The notes below the pieces were generated by a model, which was not told the origin of the DNA, did not search any database, and worked only from the letters and a program-made list of their open reading frames with translations. From contig LFCN01000006.1 in the NCBI GenBank assembly GCA_001189075.1, forward strand, positions 372,001 to 436,000: DNA of 64,000 bases, read 5' to 3'. Origin of the DNA: Parcubacteria bacterium C7867-004. Lineage in GTDB: Bacteria > Patescibacteria > Paceibacteria > UBA9973 > UBA2103. Each line of letters opens with the position of its first letter. Position 1 is the stretch's first letter. The position numbers and the translations under genes were made by a program. Of the stretch, positions 31,610 to 39,465 are shown in pieces.

Positions 31610-32614
31610 TTATATGCGTTCCATAAGGCTTAAGGCCTTCCGGTACAGGTTCTCGACGATCTTTTCTTGCGCAGGGCCGTGGCTCACATAATGCGCGAGA
31701 CCCGGCGAGGAGTTCACCTCGAGCACTACATACGTGCCCGGTGCTTCCGTTATCGATCCTTCAACCATCATGTCTACGCCACAGAGTTTGAGGCCCATCT
31801 CGCGGCTTATAGATACCGCAAGCCTCTTGAAGGCAGGATGAATAGTTTTAGTTACATCTTCTAGGTCGCCGCCGGACGAAAGGTTAGCGTTGTCACGAAG
31901 AAACACTCGTTCGTCCTTGGCAATCACGGAATCAAGCGTAAGACCGGCTCGCTTGAGTTTCTGGAGGATTGCGGGATCGCGTGCGTCGAGCGATACCTTC
32001 CGGCCGGAACGAACGAGTGTTCGCTTCTTTCGATCGATAAGGATACGCAGAGCGCTCTTCCCGTCTCCGGTAACGGAAACGGGTATGCGTTCATACGCAC
32101 ACATAACCTCTGTATCAAGCACCACGATCCGGTAATCTCTTCCTGAGACATACTTCTGAACGAGTGCGATGCGATCACGATTAAATACCGCTCGTAGTGC
32201 TTTGTTGAGTTCGCTCTTCATGTAAACCAGACGGACATCTACTCCTTGGCTCCCGGAGTTGGGCTTTACGATAACGGGGAAGCCGAGTGTTTGTGCATAG
32301 TGGTAGGGAGCCTCCAGATCGTAGGGCATCTCAACCATCGCCGAGAGCTCCTTCGAGTAGAAGGCTTTCCCGGGCACAGTCGGGTATCCTGCTTTAGCGA
32401 GGAATAGATTCGCGTAGTCCTTGTCCTTCGCAATCTCGGACGCGCCGAGCGTATTGAGGTCGAGGCTGTTGTACTTGAAATAGCCCTTCTTCCCGTTCTT
32501 GAAGGCAATCTGTCCGACGATGCCCCAGACAGGTTCGATTGATACCGTCGCGCCGATTGAGGGCGCGATTTTAGTGAGGAGCGGGCCCAAATATGGCTTT
32601 GAGGGCTTCTTCAT
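31610..32614 (-). CDS. ATP-grasp ligase, RimK/cyanophycin synthetase-like
   Basis: 334 residues from ATG ending at 32614. ATP-grasp features: PVIVKPNSGSQGVDVRLV (nucleotide-binding loop), ALVQKYVSGRDYRIVVLD, ERIPVSVTGDGKSALRILID, and the metal site VDMMVEGS...YVVLEVNSSPGLAHY. The ERIPVSVTGDGKS segment closely resembles the ATP-grasp domain of cyanophycin synthetase and related GshAB/murein-like ligases. It should join an amino group to a carboxylate through acyl phosphate; the substrates are unknown. On the minus strand TATACT (32631-32636) lies about 16 bases before the start. Confidence 0.88.
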   Translation of the reverse strand: MKKPSKPYLGPLLTKIAPSIGATVSIEPVWGIVGQIAFKNGKKGYFKYNSLDLNTLGASEIAKDKDYANLFLAKAGYPTVPGKAFYSKELSAMVEMPYDLEAPYHYAQTLGFPVIVKPNSGSQGVDVRLVYMKSELNKALRAVFNRDRIALVQKYVSGRDYRIVVLDTEVMCAYERIPVSVTGDGKSALRILIDRKKRTLVRSGRKVSLDARDPAILQKLKRAGLTLDSVIAKDERVFLRDNANLSSGGDLEDVTKTIHPAFKRLAVSISREMGLKLCGVDMMVEGSITEAPGTYVVLEVNSSPGLAHYVSHGPAQEKIVENLYRKALSLMERI

Positions 32615-32645
32615 ACGTGTGTCTATGCATAGTATAGGAACGCTA

Positions 32646-32651
32646 TATACT
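32646..32651 (+). promoter_or_regulatory. -10 box TATACT, leaderless type
   Basis: Ends 9 bases before ATG 32661; a divergent TATACT for the ATP-grasp gene lies at 32631-32636 on the other strand. Confidence 0.6.
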
Positions 32652-32660
32652 TTCCATGAT

Positions 32661-32972
32661 ATGGCTTCAGCCTTCACCGAGAAGATCTATGAGCTAACCC
32701 GGAAGATCCCGAAGGGCAAGGTAGCGACCTATGGCCAGCTAGCGGCGCTTGCGGGCAACGCAAAAGCAGCGCGCGCAGTTGGTATGGCAATGCGCACCAA
32801 TCCGGACATACCGGCGACCCCTTGTCACCGGGTTGTGGCGTCCGACGGTTCGCTTACCGGCTACAGCGCGGGATACGGCATCCCCTCGAAGAAGAAGATG
32901 CTCATCGCTGAGGGAGTTGCGTTCAAGGGCGAGAAAGCGGACTTGTCGCTTTCTCAGTGGAAGGGGAAGTAA
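32661..32972 (+). CDS. MGMT-type DNA alkyl-transfer protein, C-terminal domain only
   Basis: 103 residues: only the DNA-binding/active-site domain of O6-alkylguanine-DNA alkyltransferases. IPKGKVATYGQLAALAGN is the helix-turn-helix, and TPCHRVVASDGSLTGYSAG holds the PCHR motif with the acceptor Cys intact. Alkyltransferase-like (ATL) proteins usually have Trp instead of this Cys, so this is either a minimal active MGMT or a variant. The gene is convergent with the pseudouridine synthase, their stops adjacent. Confidence 0.92.
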   Translation: MASAFTEKIYELTRKIPKGKVATYGQLAALAGNAKAARAVGMAMRTNPDIPATPCHRVVASDGSLTGYSAGYGIPSKKKMLIAEGVAFKGEKADLSLSQWKGK

Positions 32973-33848
32973 TTATCCCGCGAGGCCGAGCGAGGTAAGG
33001 AAGATCGCAAGTTCTTTCCCTTCGATGACGCGGTAGCCGCCGTCTTTGATGGGTCCCATCTTCACGTTCATGATGCTGAGGCGCTTCAGATCCGCGACTT
33101 CATTGAAGAGTGCTACCACCATGCGTCGTACTTGGTGCGTCTTTCCTTCGGTTAGCGTCACGCGGAAGCGGTTCTCATCAAGCACCTCGACTTTCGCCGG
33201 GCGGGTCACATACCCCTCGATGTTTACGCCCTCTTCCATCTTCTCCTTGAAGGAAGCGCGCAGCGGCTGCTTCGTGCGCACCTCGTACACTTTCTCGTGC
33301 TCGTATTTCGGATTCAGGAGACGATCGGTTACGCGGCCGTCGTTCGTGAGGATGATGAGGCCGTGCGAGTTCTTATCAAGCCTGCCAACCGGAAAGAGCG
33401 AGAGGCGCTTCAGATCGCTTGGGAGGGAATCGAGGACGTTCATGGTGCCGGTGTCTTCTTGGTGCGTATCGACGCCGGCCGGCTTGTTGAAGGCGATGTA
33501 GGCATACGCCTTTGGGCGCACGTTCCCTCGCACTTCGACAACGTCAGACTCGGATACTTTGTCGCCGAGAGAAGCAACCCGCTCGTTTATATATACTTTC
33601 TTCTTTTCGACGAGGTCGTCTGCATCACGACGCGTTGCATGGCCCTTGAGCGCTAGGTACTTATTGATGCGCATCGGGTAGGTCGGGACAGCGTCGGCAT
33701 TCTCAGTTACTCGTGCGCGTGGCTTAACAATTTTACGCTTAGGCTTTGCGGCTGGACGAGCTGCCGCTGCTGCGCGGCGTTCAGGGCGCTTCGATCCTGC
33801 GCGCTTTATGGGCCCGCGCTTTGCACCTGGTCCGGTTGGCTTTCTCAT
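32973..33848 (-). CDS. RsuA/RluB-family pseudouridine synthase
   Basis: 291 residues. An N-terminal extension of about 58 residues is rich in Lys, Arg, Ala and Pro, followed by an S4 RNA-binding domain (MRINKYLALKGHATRRDAD) and the catalytic domain with Asp in LFPVGRLDKNSHGLIILTND; KTHQVRRMVVALF is the C-terminal motif. It makes pseudouridine in rRNA; which position is uncertain. The internal Met (residue 59) could be an alternative start that removes the basic tail. Confidence 0.93.
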   Translation of the reverse strand: MRKPTGPGAKRGPIKRAGSKRPERRAAAAARPAAKPKRKIVKPRARVTENADAVPTYPMRINKYLALKGHATRRDADDLVEKKKVYINERVASLGDKVSESDVVEVRGNVRPKAYAYIAFNKPAGVDTHQEDTGTMNVLDSLPSDLKRLSLFPVGRLDKNSHGLIILTNDGRVTDRLLNPKYEHEKVYEVRTKQPLRASFKEKMEEGVNIEGYVTRPAKVEVLDENRFRVTLTEGKTHQVRRMVVALFNEVADLKRLSIMNVKMGPIKDGGYRVIEGKELAIFLTSLGLAG

Positions 33849-33879
33849 ACGGTCACAGTAGCGCATCCGGCTTGATTGG

Positions 33880-33885
33880 TATACT
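33880..33885 (+). promoter_or_regulatory. -10 box TATACT, leaderless type
   Basis: Extended form TGGTATACT ends 7 bases before ATG 33893. Confidence 0.65.
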
Positions 33886-33892
33886 TGCCGGC

Positions 33893-34447
33893 ATGGAAGA
33901 GATCGAAGTGAAGGCAGTACTCAAAGATAAGGATGGCGTCATAGCAAAGCTTAAGGAGCTCGGCTGCGAATTCGGCTCGGCGGTCGTGCAAGAGGATACG
34001 ATCTACGCTAAAGAGGTCGGATCACTGAGTACATTCCTTTCAAACGAGCTATTCCTCAGGCTTCGCGTGCATGACGGCGGAAAGGTCATCTTCACCGCGA
34101 AATACCATAAAGATCGGGAGCGTTCGCTCCTCTCGGCTCCTACCGAGCATGAGGTCGGAGTCGATGATCGGGATACGATGGAACGGATACTCATGCTTCA
34201 GGGATATCAGGAAGCGATGCGGGTCAATAAGAAGCGAATGACCGGACACTACAAGCAGTGGGAGATCTGCCTCGACGAAGTGGAAGGGCTCGGCTCGTTC
34301 ATCGAAGTGGAGCAGCTCGCTGATACAAGCGTGTCGGTGAAGGAGGTCCAGGATGCGATGTACGAGTTCTTGGCAACGCTCGGCATCGAGAAAGAAGAGG
34401 GTACCGTCATGCGATACGACATAATGCTTTTAAATAAAAATACATAA
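33893..34447 (+). CDS. CYTH-domain protein (class IV adenylate cyclase/triphosphatase-like)
   Basis: 184 residues starting MEEIEVKAVLKDKD, with the ExExK metal-binding start (EIEVK) that defines CYTH proteins. RLRVHDGGKVIFTAKYH, then EICLDEVEGLGSFIEVEQ supply the other basic and acidic residues of the tunnel fold. The family cleaves or cyclises triphosphates (CyaB, thiamine triphosphatase, inorganic triphosphatase). The CyaB-like VEGLGSFIEVE motif favours that branch. A DUF1653 gene follows after 2 bases. Confidence 0.92.
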   Translation: MEEIEVKAVLKDKDGVIAKLKELGCEFGSAVVQEDTIYAKEVGSLSTFLSNELFLRLRVHDGGKVIFTAKYHKDRERSLLSAPTEHEVGVDDRDTMERILMLQGYQEAMRVNKKRMTGHYKQWEICLDEVEGLGSFIEVEQLADTSVSVKEVQDAMYEFLATLGIEKEEGTVMRYDIMLLNKNT

Positions 34448-34449
34448 CT

Positions 34450-34686
34450 ATGGAAACCGTCCGAACCGGCATCTATTACCACTTCAAGGATCCTGAGAAG
34501 CTCTATCGGGTCCAAGGGACCGCGTTCCATACGGAGACCGAGGAGACCATGGTGGTATACCAGCCGCTTTACGACGATGCGGTCGCGCCGCTGTGCGTCC
34601 GTCCGCTTACCATGTTTCTCGAAGACGTTGATCGTCCCGAACTGGGATACAAAGGACCCCGTTTCATCTTCGTTCGCGAATCCTGA
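34450..34686 (+). CDS. DUF1653-family protein
   Basis: 78 residues. TGIYYHFKDPEKLYRVQGTA, HTETEETMVVYQPLYDD and LCVRPLTMFLEDV are the typical stretches of DUF1653, a small SH3-like family of unknown role. It is 2 bases downstream of the CYTH gene and probably cotranscribed. Confidence 0.88.
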   Translation: METVRTGIYYHFKDPEKLYRVQGTAFHTETEETMVVYQPLYDDAVAPLCVRPLTMFLEDVDRPELGYKGPRFIFVRES

Positions 34687-34754
34687 TATCAGAGCTTTTC
34701 CTATCCACACCTCGGCTTGCGTCCCTACTGAGGCGGGCTACCATAAGCACACGG

Positions 34755-35045
34755 ATGGATGACTTCCTCAAGATGGATATTTTCTTCGGCGTGACGACAG
34801 TCGCGGTCGTTTTGATAACCGTTCTCTTGTCGTTGGTGCTCATCCGGGTGCTGCGCCTTCTAAGCGTCGTCGAGCGGGTAACCCTGCTCGTCGAAGAAGA
34901 GGGCGAGCAGATCCGGGATGACATCCGGAATGTACGCGCGAAGGTAAAGGAAGAGGGAGTCCGGGTCGGGCAGATGCTCGGTTTGCTCGGTTCGTTCGCA
35001 AAGCCGAAACCTAGAACGCGTCGCAAGAAGGAATCATCATCATAA
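34755..35045 (+). CDS. Small single-TM protein with cytoplasmic helical tail
   Basis: 96 residues: TM helix at about 9-31 (FGVTTVAVVLITVLLSLVLI) followed by a coiled amphipathic region and a basic Lys/Arg tail. The topology resembles DUF948-type proteins, but I cannot assign a family. It is followed after 21 bases by the Lys/Ala-rich protein gene. Confidence 0.65.
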   Translation: MDDFLKMDIFFGVTTVAVVLITVLLSLVLIRVLRLLSVVERVTLLVEEEGEQIRDDIRNVRAKVKEEGVRVGQMLGLLGSFAKPKPRTRRKKESSS

Positions 35046-35066
35046 AAACAAATCATTCAGCTATTT

Positions 35067-35543
35067 ATGGCAACGAAGAAAACAGCAAAGAAGAGCGCGC
35101 CGAAGAAAAGCAGCGGCAAGAAGATGACCAAGATGCAGGCAGCTGAGCTCGGTGCAGGCGTACTCGCAGCGGTAGCCGCTGCAGGTGCAGCCGGCTACTA
35201 TTTCTATGGCAGCAAGAACGCGAAGAAGCATCGCTCCGCAACGTCCAAGTGGGCGAAGGGCCTTAAGGCCGACGTTGTCCGCGAGGCGAAGAAGCTCAAG
35301 GATCTCGATGAGAAGGCGATGGCCGTCATCGTAGAGAACGCAGCGAAGGCATACAAGAACGCGAAGGACGTCACTCCTGCGGATCTCAAGGCAGCGGTAG
35401 ATGAGCTCAAGGGCAACTGGCAGAGCGTTCAGAAGGAACTCCGCCGCACGGGTTCTAAGGCAAAGTCTTCCGTAAAGAAGACGGTGAAGAAGGCAGCGCC
35501 AAAAAAGGCTGCTAAGAAGCCGGCAGCTAAGAAGCGCAAGTAG
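35067..35543 (+). CDS. Lys/Ala-rich, histone H1-like protein with a TM-like segment
   Basis: 158 residues. N-terminal TKKTAKKSAPKKSSGKKMTK and C-terminal KKTVKKAAPKKAAKKPAAKK tails resemble histone H1-like and HU-extension tails that bind DNA. Between them is a hydrophobic, Ala/Gly-rich stretch (GAGVLAAVAAAGAAGYYFYG) long enough to span a membrane, then an amphipathic helix region. It could anchor DNA or ribosomes near the membrane. No family assigned. A strong terminator follows. Confidence 0.7.
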   Translation: MATKKTAKKSAPKKSSGKKMTKMQAAELGAGVLAAVAAAGAAGYYFYGSKNAKKHRSATSKWAKGLKADVVREAKKLKDLDEKAMAVIVENAAKAYKNAKDVTPADLKAAVDELKGNWQSVQKELRRTGSKAKSSVKKTVKKAAPKKAAKKPAAKKRK

Positions 35544-35558
35544 GCAGAAACGTACGGA

Positions 35559-35593
35559 AACCGCCGGCCGAGCGCCGGCGGTTTTTCGTTTTA
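35559..35593 (+). terminator. Rho-independent terminator
   Basis: AACCGCCGGC, CGAGC loop, GCCGGCGGTT followed by TTTCGTTTT, just after the Lys/Ala-rich gene. Confidence 0.9.
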
Positions 35594-35624
35594 CGCCGCT
35601 CATGAACGCTTCATTCCGCATTCG

Positions 35625-35630
35625 TATAGT
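35625..35630 (+). promoter_or_regulatory. -10 box TATAGT upstream of the sigma-factor leader ORF
   Basis: Ends 6 bases before ATG 35637, the same spacing as at leaderless genes in the window. Confidence 0.55.
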
Positions 35631-35636
35631 GGCCTG

Positions 35637-35687
35637 ATGCACGCCCCCATGCGATTATTGGATGACCGCCAGTGCCGCGGCCTATGA
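35637..35687 (+). CDS. Possible 16-residue leader peptide before the sigma factor
   Basis: Short frame MHAPMRLLDDRQCRGL whose ATG lies 6 bases after TATAGT, exactly like leaderless starts elsewhere. Its TGA stop overlaps the ATG at 35684 of the sigma factor frame (ATGA), which would give translational coupling. Too short for a family call; supported only by position. Confidence 0.4.
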   Translation: MHAPMRLLDDRQCRGL

Positions 35688-36262
35688 GCTACGCCATGTT
35701 GGTAGCTGATAAGACCTGGGCTGGCGGTACGTCATACCTTATGGACCAGGACGATACCAAAGCCTACTTCCTCCAGATTCACGACACCTACGCGAACGAC
35801 ATCTTCCGCTTCTGCCTTATGAAGGTTAGCAGCCGTGAGCTTGCGCAGGACCTCACCCAGGAGGTATTTATGCGCTTCTGGCAGGCGCTCCGGGAGGGTA
35901 CGAAGATGCGTAGCGAACGCGCGCTCCTCTACACCATGGCCCGGAACCTGGTTATCGACTGGTACCGCAAGAAGAAGGAATCGTCACTCGATTCCTTAAC
36001 CGAACAGGGTGTTGATTTCATGGGAGAAGACGGCTCCTCAATCGAGCAGTCCGCTCAGATGCGCGAGGCCCTCGATTGCATCCGCGAACTTGATGAGTCC
36101 TCCCGCGAAGCGCTCACGCTCCGGTTTGTCGACGGCCTCTCGCCGAGCGACATCGCCAGCTTGTCCGGAGAATCAGCGAACGCCGTCTCCGTCCGCATCA
36201 ATCGCGCCCTGAAGAAAGTCCGCACGCTCATGCATACCGATGAACAACGAACACAAGACTAA
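35684..36262 (+). CDS. ECF-type RNA polymerase sigma factor
   Basis: 192 residues if read from ATG 35684 (coupled to the leader frame); ATG 35741 (MDQDDTKAYFLQ) would give 173 residues and is the alternative that best fits family N termini. Region 2 is seen in FRFCLMKVSSRELAQDLTQE and ALLYTMARNLVIDWYRKKK, region 4 in SREALTLRFVDGLSPSDIAS plus the helix SANAVSVRINRALKKVR. No region 1.1 or 3. The next gene, starting 23 bases before its stop, encodes a membrane protein of the DUF5667 type, likely its regulatory partner. Confidence 0.9.
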   Translation: MSYAMLVADKTWAGGTSYLMDQDDTKAYFLQIHDTYANDIFRFCLMKVSSRELAQDLTQEVFMRFWQALREGTKMRSERALLYTMARNLVIDWYRKKKESSLDSLTEQGVDFMGEDGSSIEQSAQMREALDCIRELDESSREALTLRFVDGLSPSDIASLSGESANAVSVRINRALKKVRTLMHTDEQRTQD

Positions 36263-37265
36263 TCCCATTACTTTCATACAGACGCTCCGCGAGCTGAAAC
36301 TTCCACCGGAAGCGCTTGCCCGTATGCGCGAAGAACTATCCGCCTATGCCGACCTGCATGCGGTGCCTGCCGCCGCGCCTGCTGTTTTTCCGGCCTTCTC
36401 ATTCTCGTTCATGCGCAGTCGCGGGTTCCTCGCAGGAGCTCTCGCGCTGGTGCTCGTCGTTGCAACCGGAGGCGAAGCGGCGCTCGCTTCCGAGAAGGCG
36501 CTTCCCGGCGACATCCTTTATTCGGTGAAGGTCTCGTTCGCTGAGCCCGTCGCGCTTGCGCTTGCGTCTCATGGTGAGAGCAAAGCTGAGCTTTCAACGG
36601 TATTTGCCACCCGCCGTATCGAAGAAGCGACGGCACTTTCCGAGATAGGCGAGCTTACCGACGAGCGTGCGGAGGAACTCGCTTCCCGGTTCGAGGCGCA
36701 CCTAGATGTTGCTGATGAAGAGGCGAAGTCTATTGAAGCTAGTGGCAATGTGAGTGGCTCGCTCGCTGTACGCGCCGATATAGAGAAGGGCATAACCGAG
36801 CAGATCCGGGTTCTCGCTCCTGAAGATGCTTCCGCCGCAAGAGGAACGAGTGTCATGATGATGGGCGCGCCTGCTCCGAGCGAGTCTGCGCCCATGATGG
36901 CGAAGATGGCCGTTACGGAACCCGCCGTCGAGGACACCATAGTTGCGGAGCCTGCAGAACCGAGCGTTGCCGAGGAACCAACGCCTAAGGACCGCTTCTT
37001 CGCGCGCATACAGGTGAAGGCGCAGGAGTTCACGCTCGCGCGTGAAGAACTTGAGAGCGCGCTATCGGTACAAGTCGATTCTTCAACGGAGGTGACTGGG
37101 GGTCTTGAGGATACCGACGCGGGAAGCCCGACATTCATTGTCGATGACAACCTTTTCTCCACAACGACCGTTGAAGCTACCAGCACGATTGAAGTGATGA
37201 AGTCGGAAGCAGGGACCGAGCCTTCCGCGGCTTCACGCTTCTTTACGCCGTTCTACAAGAAGTAG
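36240..37265 (+). CDS. DUF5667-type membrane protein, likely sigma-factor partner
   Basis: 341 residues, overlapping the sigma gene by 23 bases. Cytoplasmic helical N terminus (ALARMREELSAYADLH), a TM helix at about 57-79 (GFLAGALALVLVVATGGEAAL), then SEKALPGDILYSVKVSFAEPVALALAS, the hallmark of DUF5667, and a long helical, acidic, Ala/Glu-rich extracytoplasmic region with low-complexity PAEPSVAEEPTP. DUF5667 proteins are often encoded next to ECF sigma factors, where they are thought to act as anti-sigma or sensor. That role is inference. Confidence 0.85.
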   Translation: MNNEHKTNPITFIQTLRELKLPPEALARMREELSAYADLHAVPAAAPAVFPAFSFSFMRSRGFLAGALALVLVVATGGEAALASEKALPGDILYSVKVSFAEPVALALASHGESKAELSTVFATRRIEEATALSEIGELTDERAEELASRFEAHLDVADEEAKSIEASGNVSGSLAVRADIEKGITEQIRVLAPEDASAARGTSVMMMGAPAPSESAPMMAKMAVTEPAVEDTIVAEPAEPSVAEEPTPKDRFFARIQVKAQEFTLAREELESALSVQVDSSTEVTGGLEDTDAGSPTFIVDDNLFSTTTVEATSTIEVMKSEAGTEPSAASRFFTPFYKK

Positions 37266-37308
37266 AAGGAACGCCAAGGATATACGGGCGATGTGATAGC
37301 ATGGGCCT

Positions 37309-38880
37309 ATGTTTTGGGCAGATCGTATAGGGAAGGAGATTGAGGAACGCGTGCCATCAACCGATGGCGCGCCGCTTCTCGTTCGTGATGAAAAGACGCT
37401 TTCCGGTCGTGTACATATCGGTTCTATGCGCGGTGTGGCAATCCATGGCCTTGTCTCCGAGGTCCTTTCTGAGCGAGGTATCAAGAACACGTATCGCTAC
37501 GAGCTGAATGACTTTGATCCCTTCGATTCGATACCCGGCTATCTAGACGAAGCGGTGTTCACCGAACACCTCGGAAAGCCGCTCTACCTGGTTCCTTCGC
37601 CAGAACCGGGGTTCGCGAACTATGCTGAGTACTTTGGTGCGGAGCTTCAGGAGGTTATCAAGAAGGCGGGCTTCAATCCCGAATACTACAAGGCCTATGC
37701 TGATCTCTATGCACCGGGAAAGATGGACGAGTGCATACGCATCGCTCTTGATAGGGCGTCGGAAGTGCGAAGGATCCTGAAGGAGGTTTCTGGATCCGTA
37801 AAGGATGAGACGTGGCTGCCGATCTCGGTAGTCTGCGAATCCTGCTCAAAGATGATGACGACGCGCGCTTCGGATTGGGATGGTGAGACGGTAGCGTATA
37901 CATGCGACAAGGGTCCGGACGGGACCGTCCCGTGTGGGAATACGGGACGCGTGTCGCCGTTTGGCGGCCGCGGAAAGCTGTTCTGGAAAGTGGACTGGGC
38001 GGCGAAGTGGACGGTGCAGGGAGTCGACGTCGAAGGCGCCGGCAAGGATCACTCCACAAAGGGCGGGTCTCGCGATGTGGCCAATCATGTCGCAAAGGAA
38101 TTGTATGGGCTCGAGACGCCGTTCGATATCCCCTACGAGTTCTTCCTCGTGGGAGGGAAGAAGATGTCGTCTTCAAAGGGGCGCGGTTCTTCTGCACGGG
38201 AGATAAGCGAGTTGTTTCCGCCGGAAGTCTTTAGGCTCGCCCTTATTGGCAAAGACATCAATCAGCAGACAGACGTCGACCCTTCCGGGGATTCGGTACC
38301 GCGTATGTTCGATTGGTATGACGACTTGGCTGAGCGCGTCCGCGAGGGCGTTGCGGATGACTTCACTCGTCTCTATGCGCTTTGCCAGCTTCCCGAGAAT
38401 CAGGCGGAGATACCGACTCCGTGGCAGCTCAGGTTCGGCCAGGTGGCATTCATCGTGCAGATGCCGCACTTGGTACTCGCGGATGAAGCTGAGCGTATTA
38501 AGGGTTCTCCCCTTAGCGAGGAAGAAAAAGAGAAGCTTGAGGAACGCGCCGAGTACGCTCGCTTCTGGCTTACGACCTACGCGCCTGAACAGTTCCGCTT
38601 CGTGCTTCAGGATCAGCCATCCGATTTTGCATATACTGATGCGCAGAAGCGCGCATTCTCGCTGCTCGCTGATTTCATGGAGGAAGACGATCGAACGGGG
38701 GAAGAAGTGCATGCGCGCCTACACGAGCTCAAGACCGAGGCTGACATCAAGCCGTCGGAGCTTTTCGTCGGTCTCTATCAGGCATTCCTTGCTCGGGACT
38801 CAGGACCTAAAGCCGGCTGGTTCCTGTCGGTACTGCCGCGCGAGTTCGTCGTACGGAGTCTTCGTGAGGCGGGCCGATAA
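37309..38880 (+). CDS. lysK: Lysine-tRNA ligase, class I
   Basis: 523 residues. Class I LysRS, the archaeal-type enzyme also found in some bacteria including many Patescibacteria. HIGH-type motif in TLSGRVHIGSMRG, KMSKS-type motif in VGGKKMSSSKGRG, and GVDVEGAGKDHSTKGGSRD which binds adenylate. A zinc-ribbon insertion CESCSKMM...CDKGPDGTVPCG is present. The all-helical C-terminal anticodon domain is complete. TGTGATAGC lies 9 bases before ATG 37309. Confidence 0.97.
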   Translation: MFWADRIGKEIEERVPSTDGAPLLVRDEKTLSGRVHIGSMRGVAIHGLVSEVLSERGIKNTYRYELNDFDPFDSIPGYLDEAVFTEHLGKPLYLVPSPEPGFANYAEYFGAELQEVIKKAGFNPEYYKAYADLYAPGKMDECIRIALDRASEVRRILKEVSGSVKDETWLPISVVCESCSKMMTTRASDWDGETVAYTCDKGPDGTVPCGNTGRVSPFGGRGKLFWKVDWAAKWTVQGVDVEGAGKDHSTKGGSRDVANHVAKELYGLETPFDIPYEFFLVGGKKMSSSKGRGSSAREISELFPPEVFRLALIGKDINQQTDVDPSGDSVPRMFDWYDDLAERVREGVADDFTRLYALCQLPENQAEIPTPWQLRFGQVAFIVQMPHLVLADEAERIKGSPLSEEEKEKLEERAEYARFWLTTYAPEQFRFVLQDQPSDFAYTDAQKRAFSLLADFMEEDDRTGEEVHARLHELKTEADIKPSELFVGLYQAFLARDSGPKAGWFLSVLPREFVVRSLREAGR

Positions 38881-38963
38881 CGTTTTTGCATCGTGCCGGT
38901 ACGTGAAAGAAATGAACGTCTCATCCGTGTCTCTCGTTCATCCGCAGGACAGGCACGTTTCCG

Positions 38964-38969
38964 TATAGT
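38964..38969 (+). promoter_or_regulatory. -10 box TATAGT, leaderless type
   Basis: Ends 6 bases before ATG 38976. Confidence 0.6.
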
Positions 38970-38975
38970 GCGTAC

Positions 38976-39425
38976 ATGAGCGTTGCACTGAAGATTATCG
39001 CCGCCTTGCTCGTGCTCGGCGGTTTATACGTCTGGGTGAGCGGACACTCTATAACGGCAGCGAAGCGGGATGCGGCAAAGACAACCGCATCCGTTCCCTC
39101 CGGATCCCTTACGGCGAGTGTCGTTACCGCAGTATCTCCTGAAGAAGGGAGATTCGAGGAAGAGGGCACTATCGTCCTTGATACGAGCCATGGTAGTCCT
39201 GGCACCCCCTTCATCCTCTATACCCGGTATGCGGAGAACGGGAAGCCGTCCATCCGTACGAAGCGTCTAGTATTCACCAACCAGGACCGCTGCGGCGAGA
39301 GTAACCTGCCGTGCGCGACGAACCAGCCGGGCGCTCCGGTTAATCCGGATGAGAAAGTGCGCGTAATCGGAACGGTGGAAGACGATACGGTAACGGTAGA
39401 GCAGCTGATACGTCTTTCTTCGTAG
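38976..39425 (+). CDS. Small anchored protein of unknown function
   Basis: 149 residues. N-terminal TM helix (LKIIAALLVLGGLYVWVSG), then an extracytoplasmic domain with short beta strands and one CGESNLPC Cys pair probably in a disulphide. No family recognised. Preceded by a leaderless-type -10. Confidence 0.7.
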   Translation: MSVALKIIAALLVLGGLYVWVSGHSITAAKRDAAKTTASVPSGSLTASVVTAVSPEEGRFEEEGTIVLDTSHGSPGTPFILYTRYAENGKPSIRTKRLVFTNQDRCGESNLPCATNQPGAPVNPDEKVRVIGTVEDDTVTVEQLIRLSS

Positions 39426-39453
39426 TCACCAGTTAAAAACCGCCTTCTTCCCG

Positions 39454-39459
39454 TATACT
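39454..39459 (+). promoter_or_regulatory. -10 box TATACT, leaderless type
   Basis: Ends 6 bases before ATG 39466. Confidence 0.6.
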
Positions 39460-39465
39460 TCTCCT

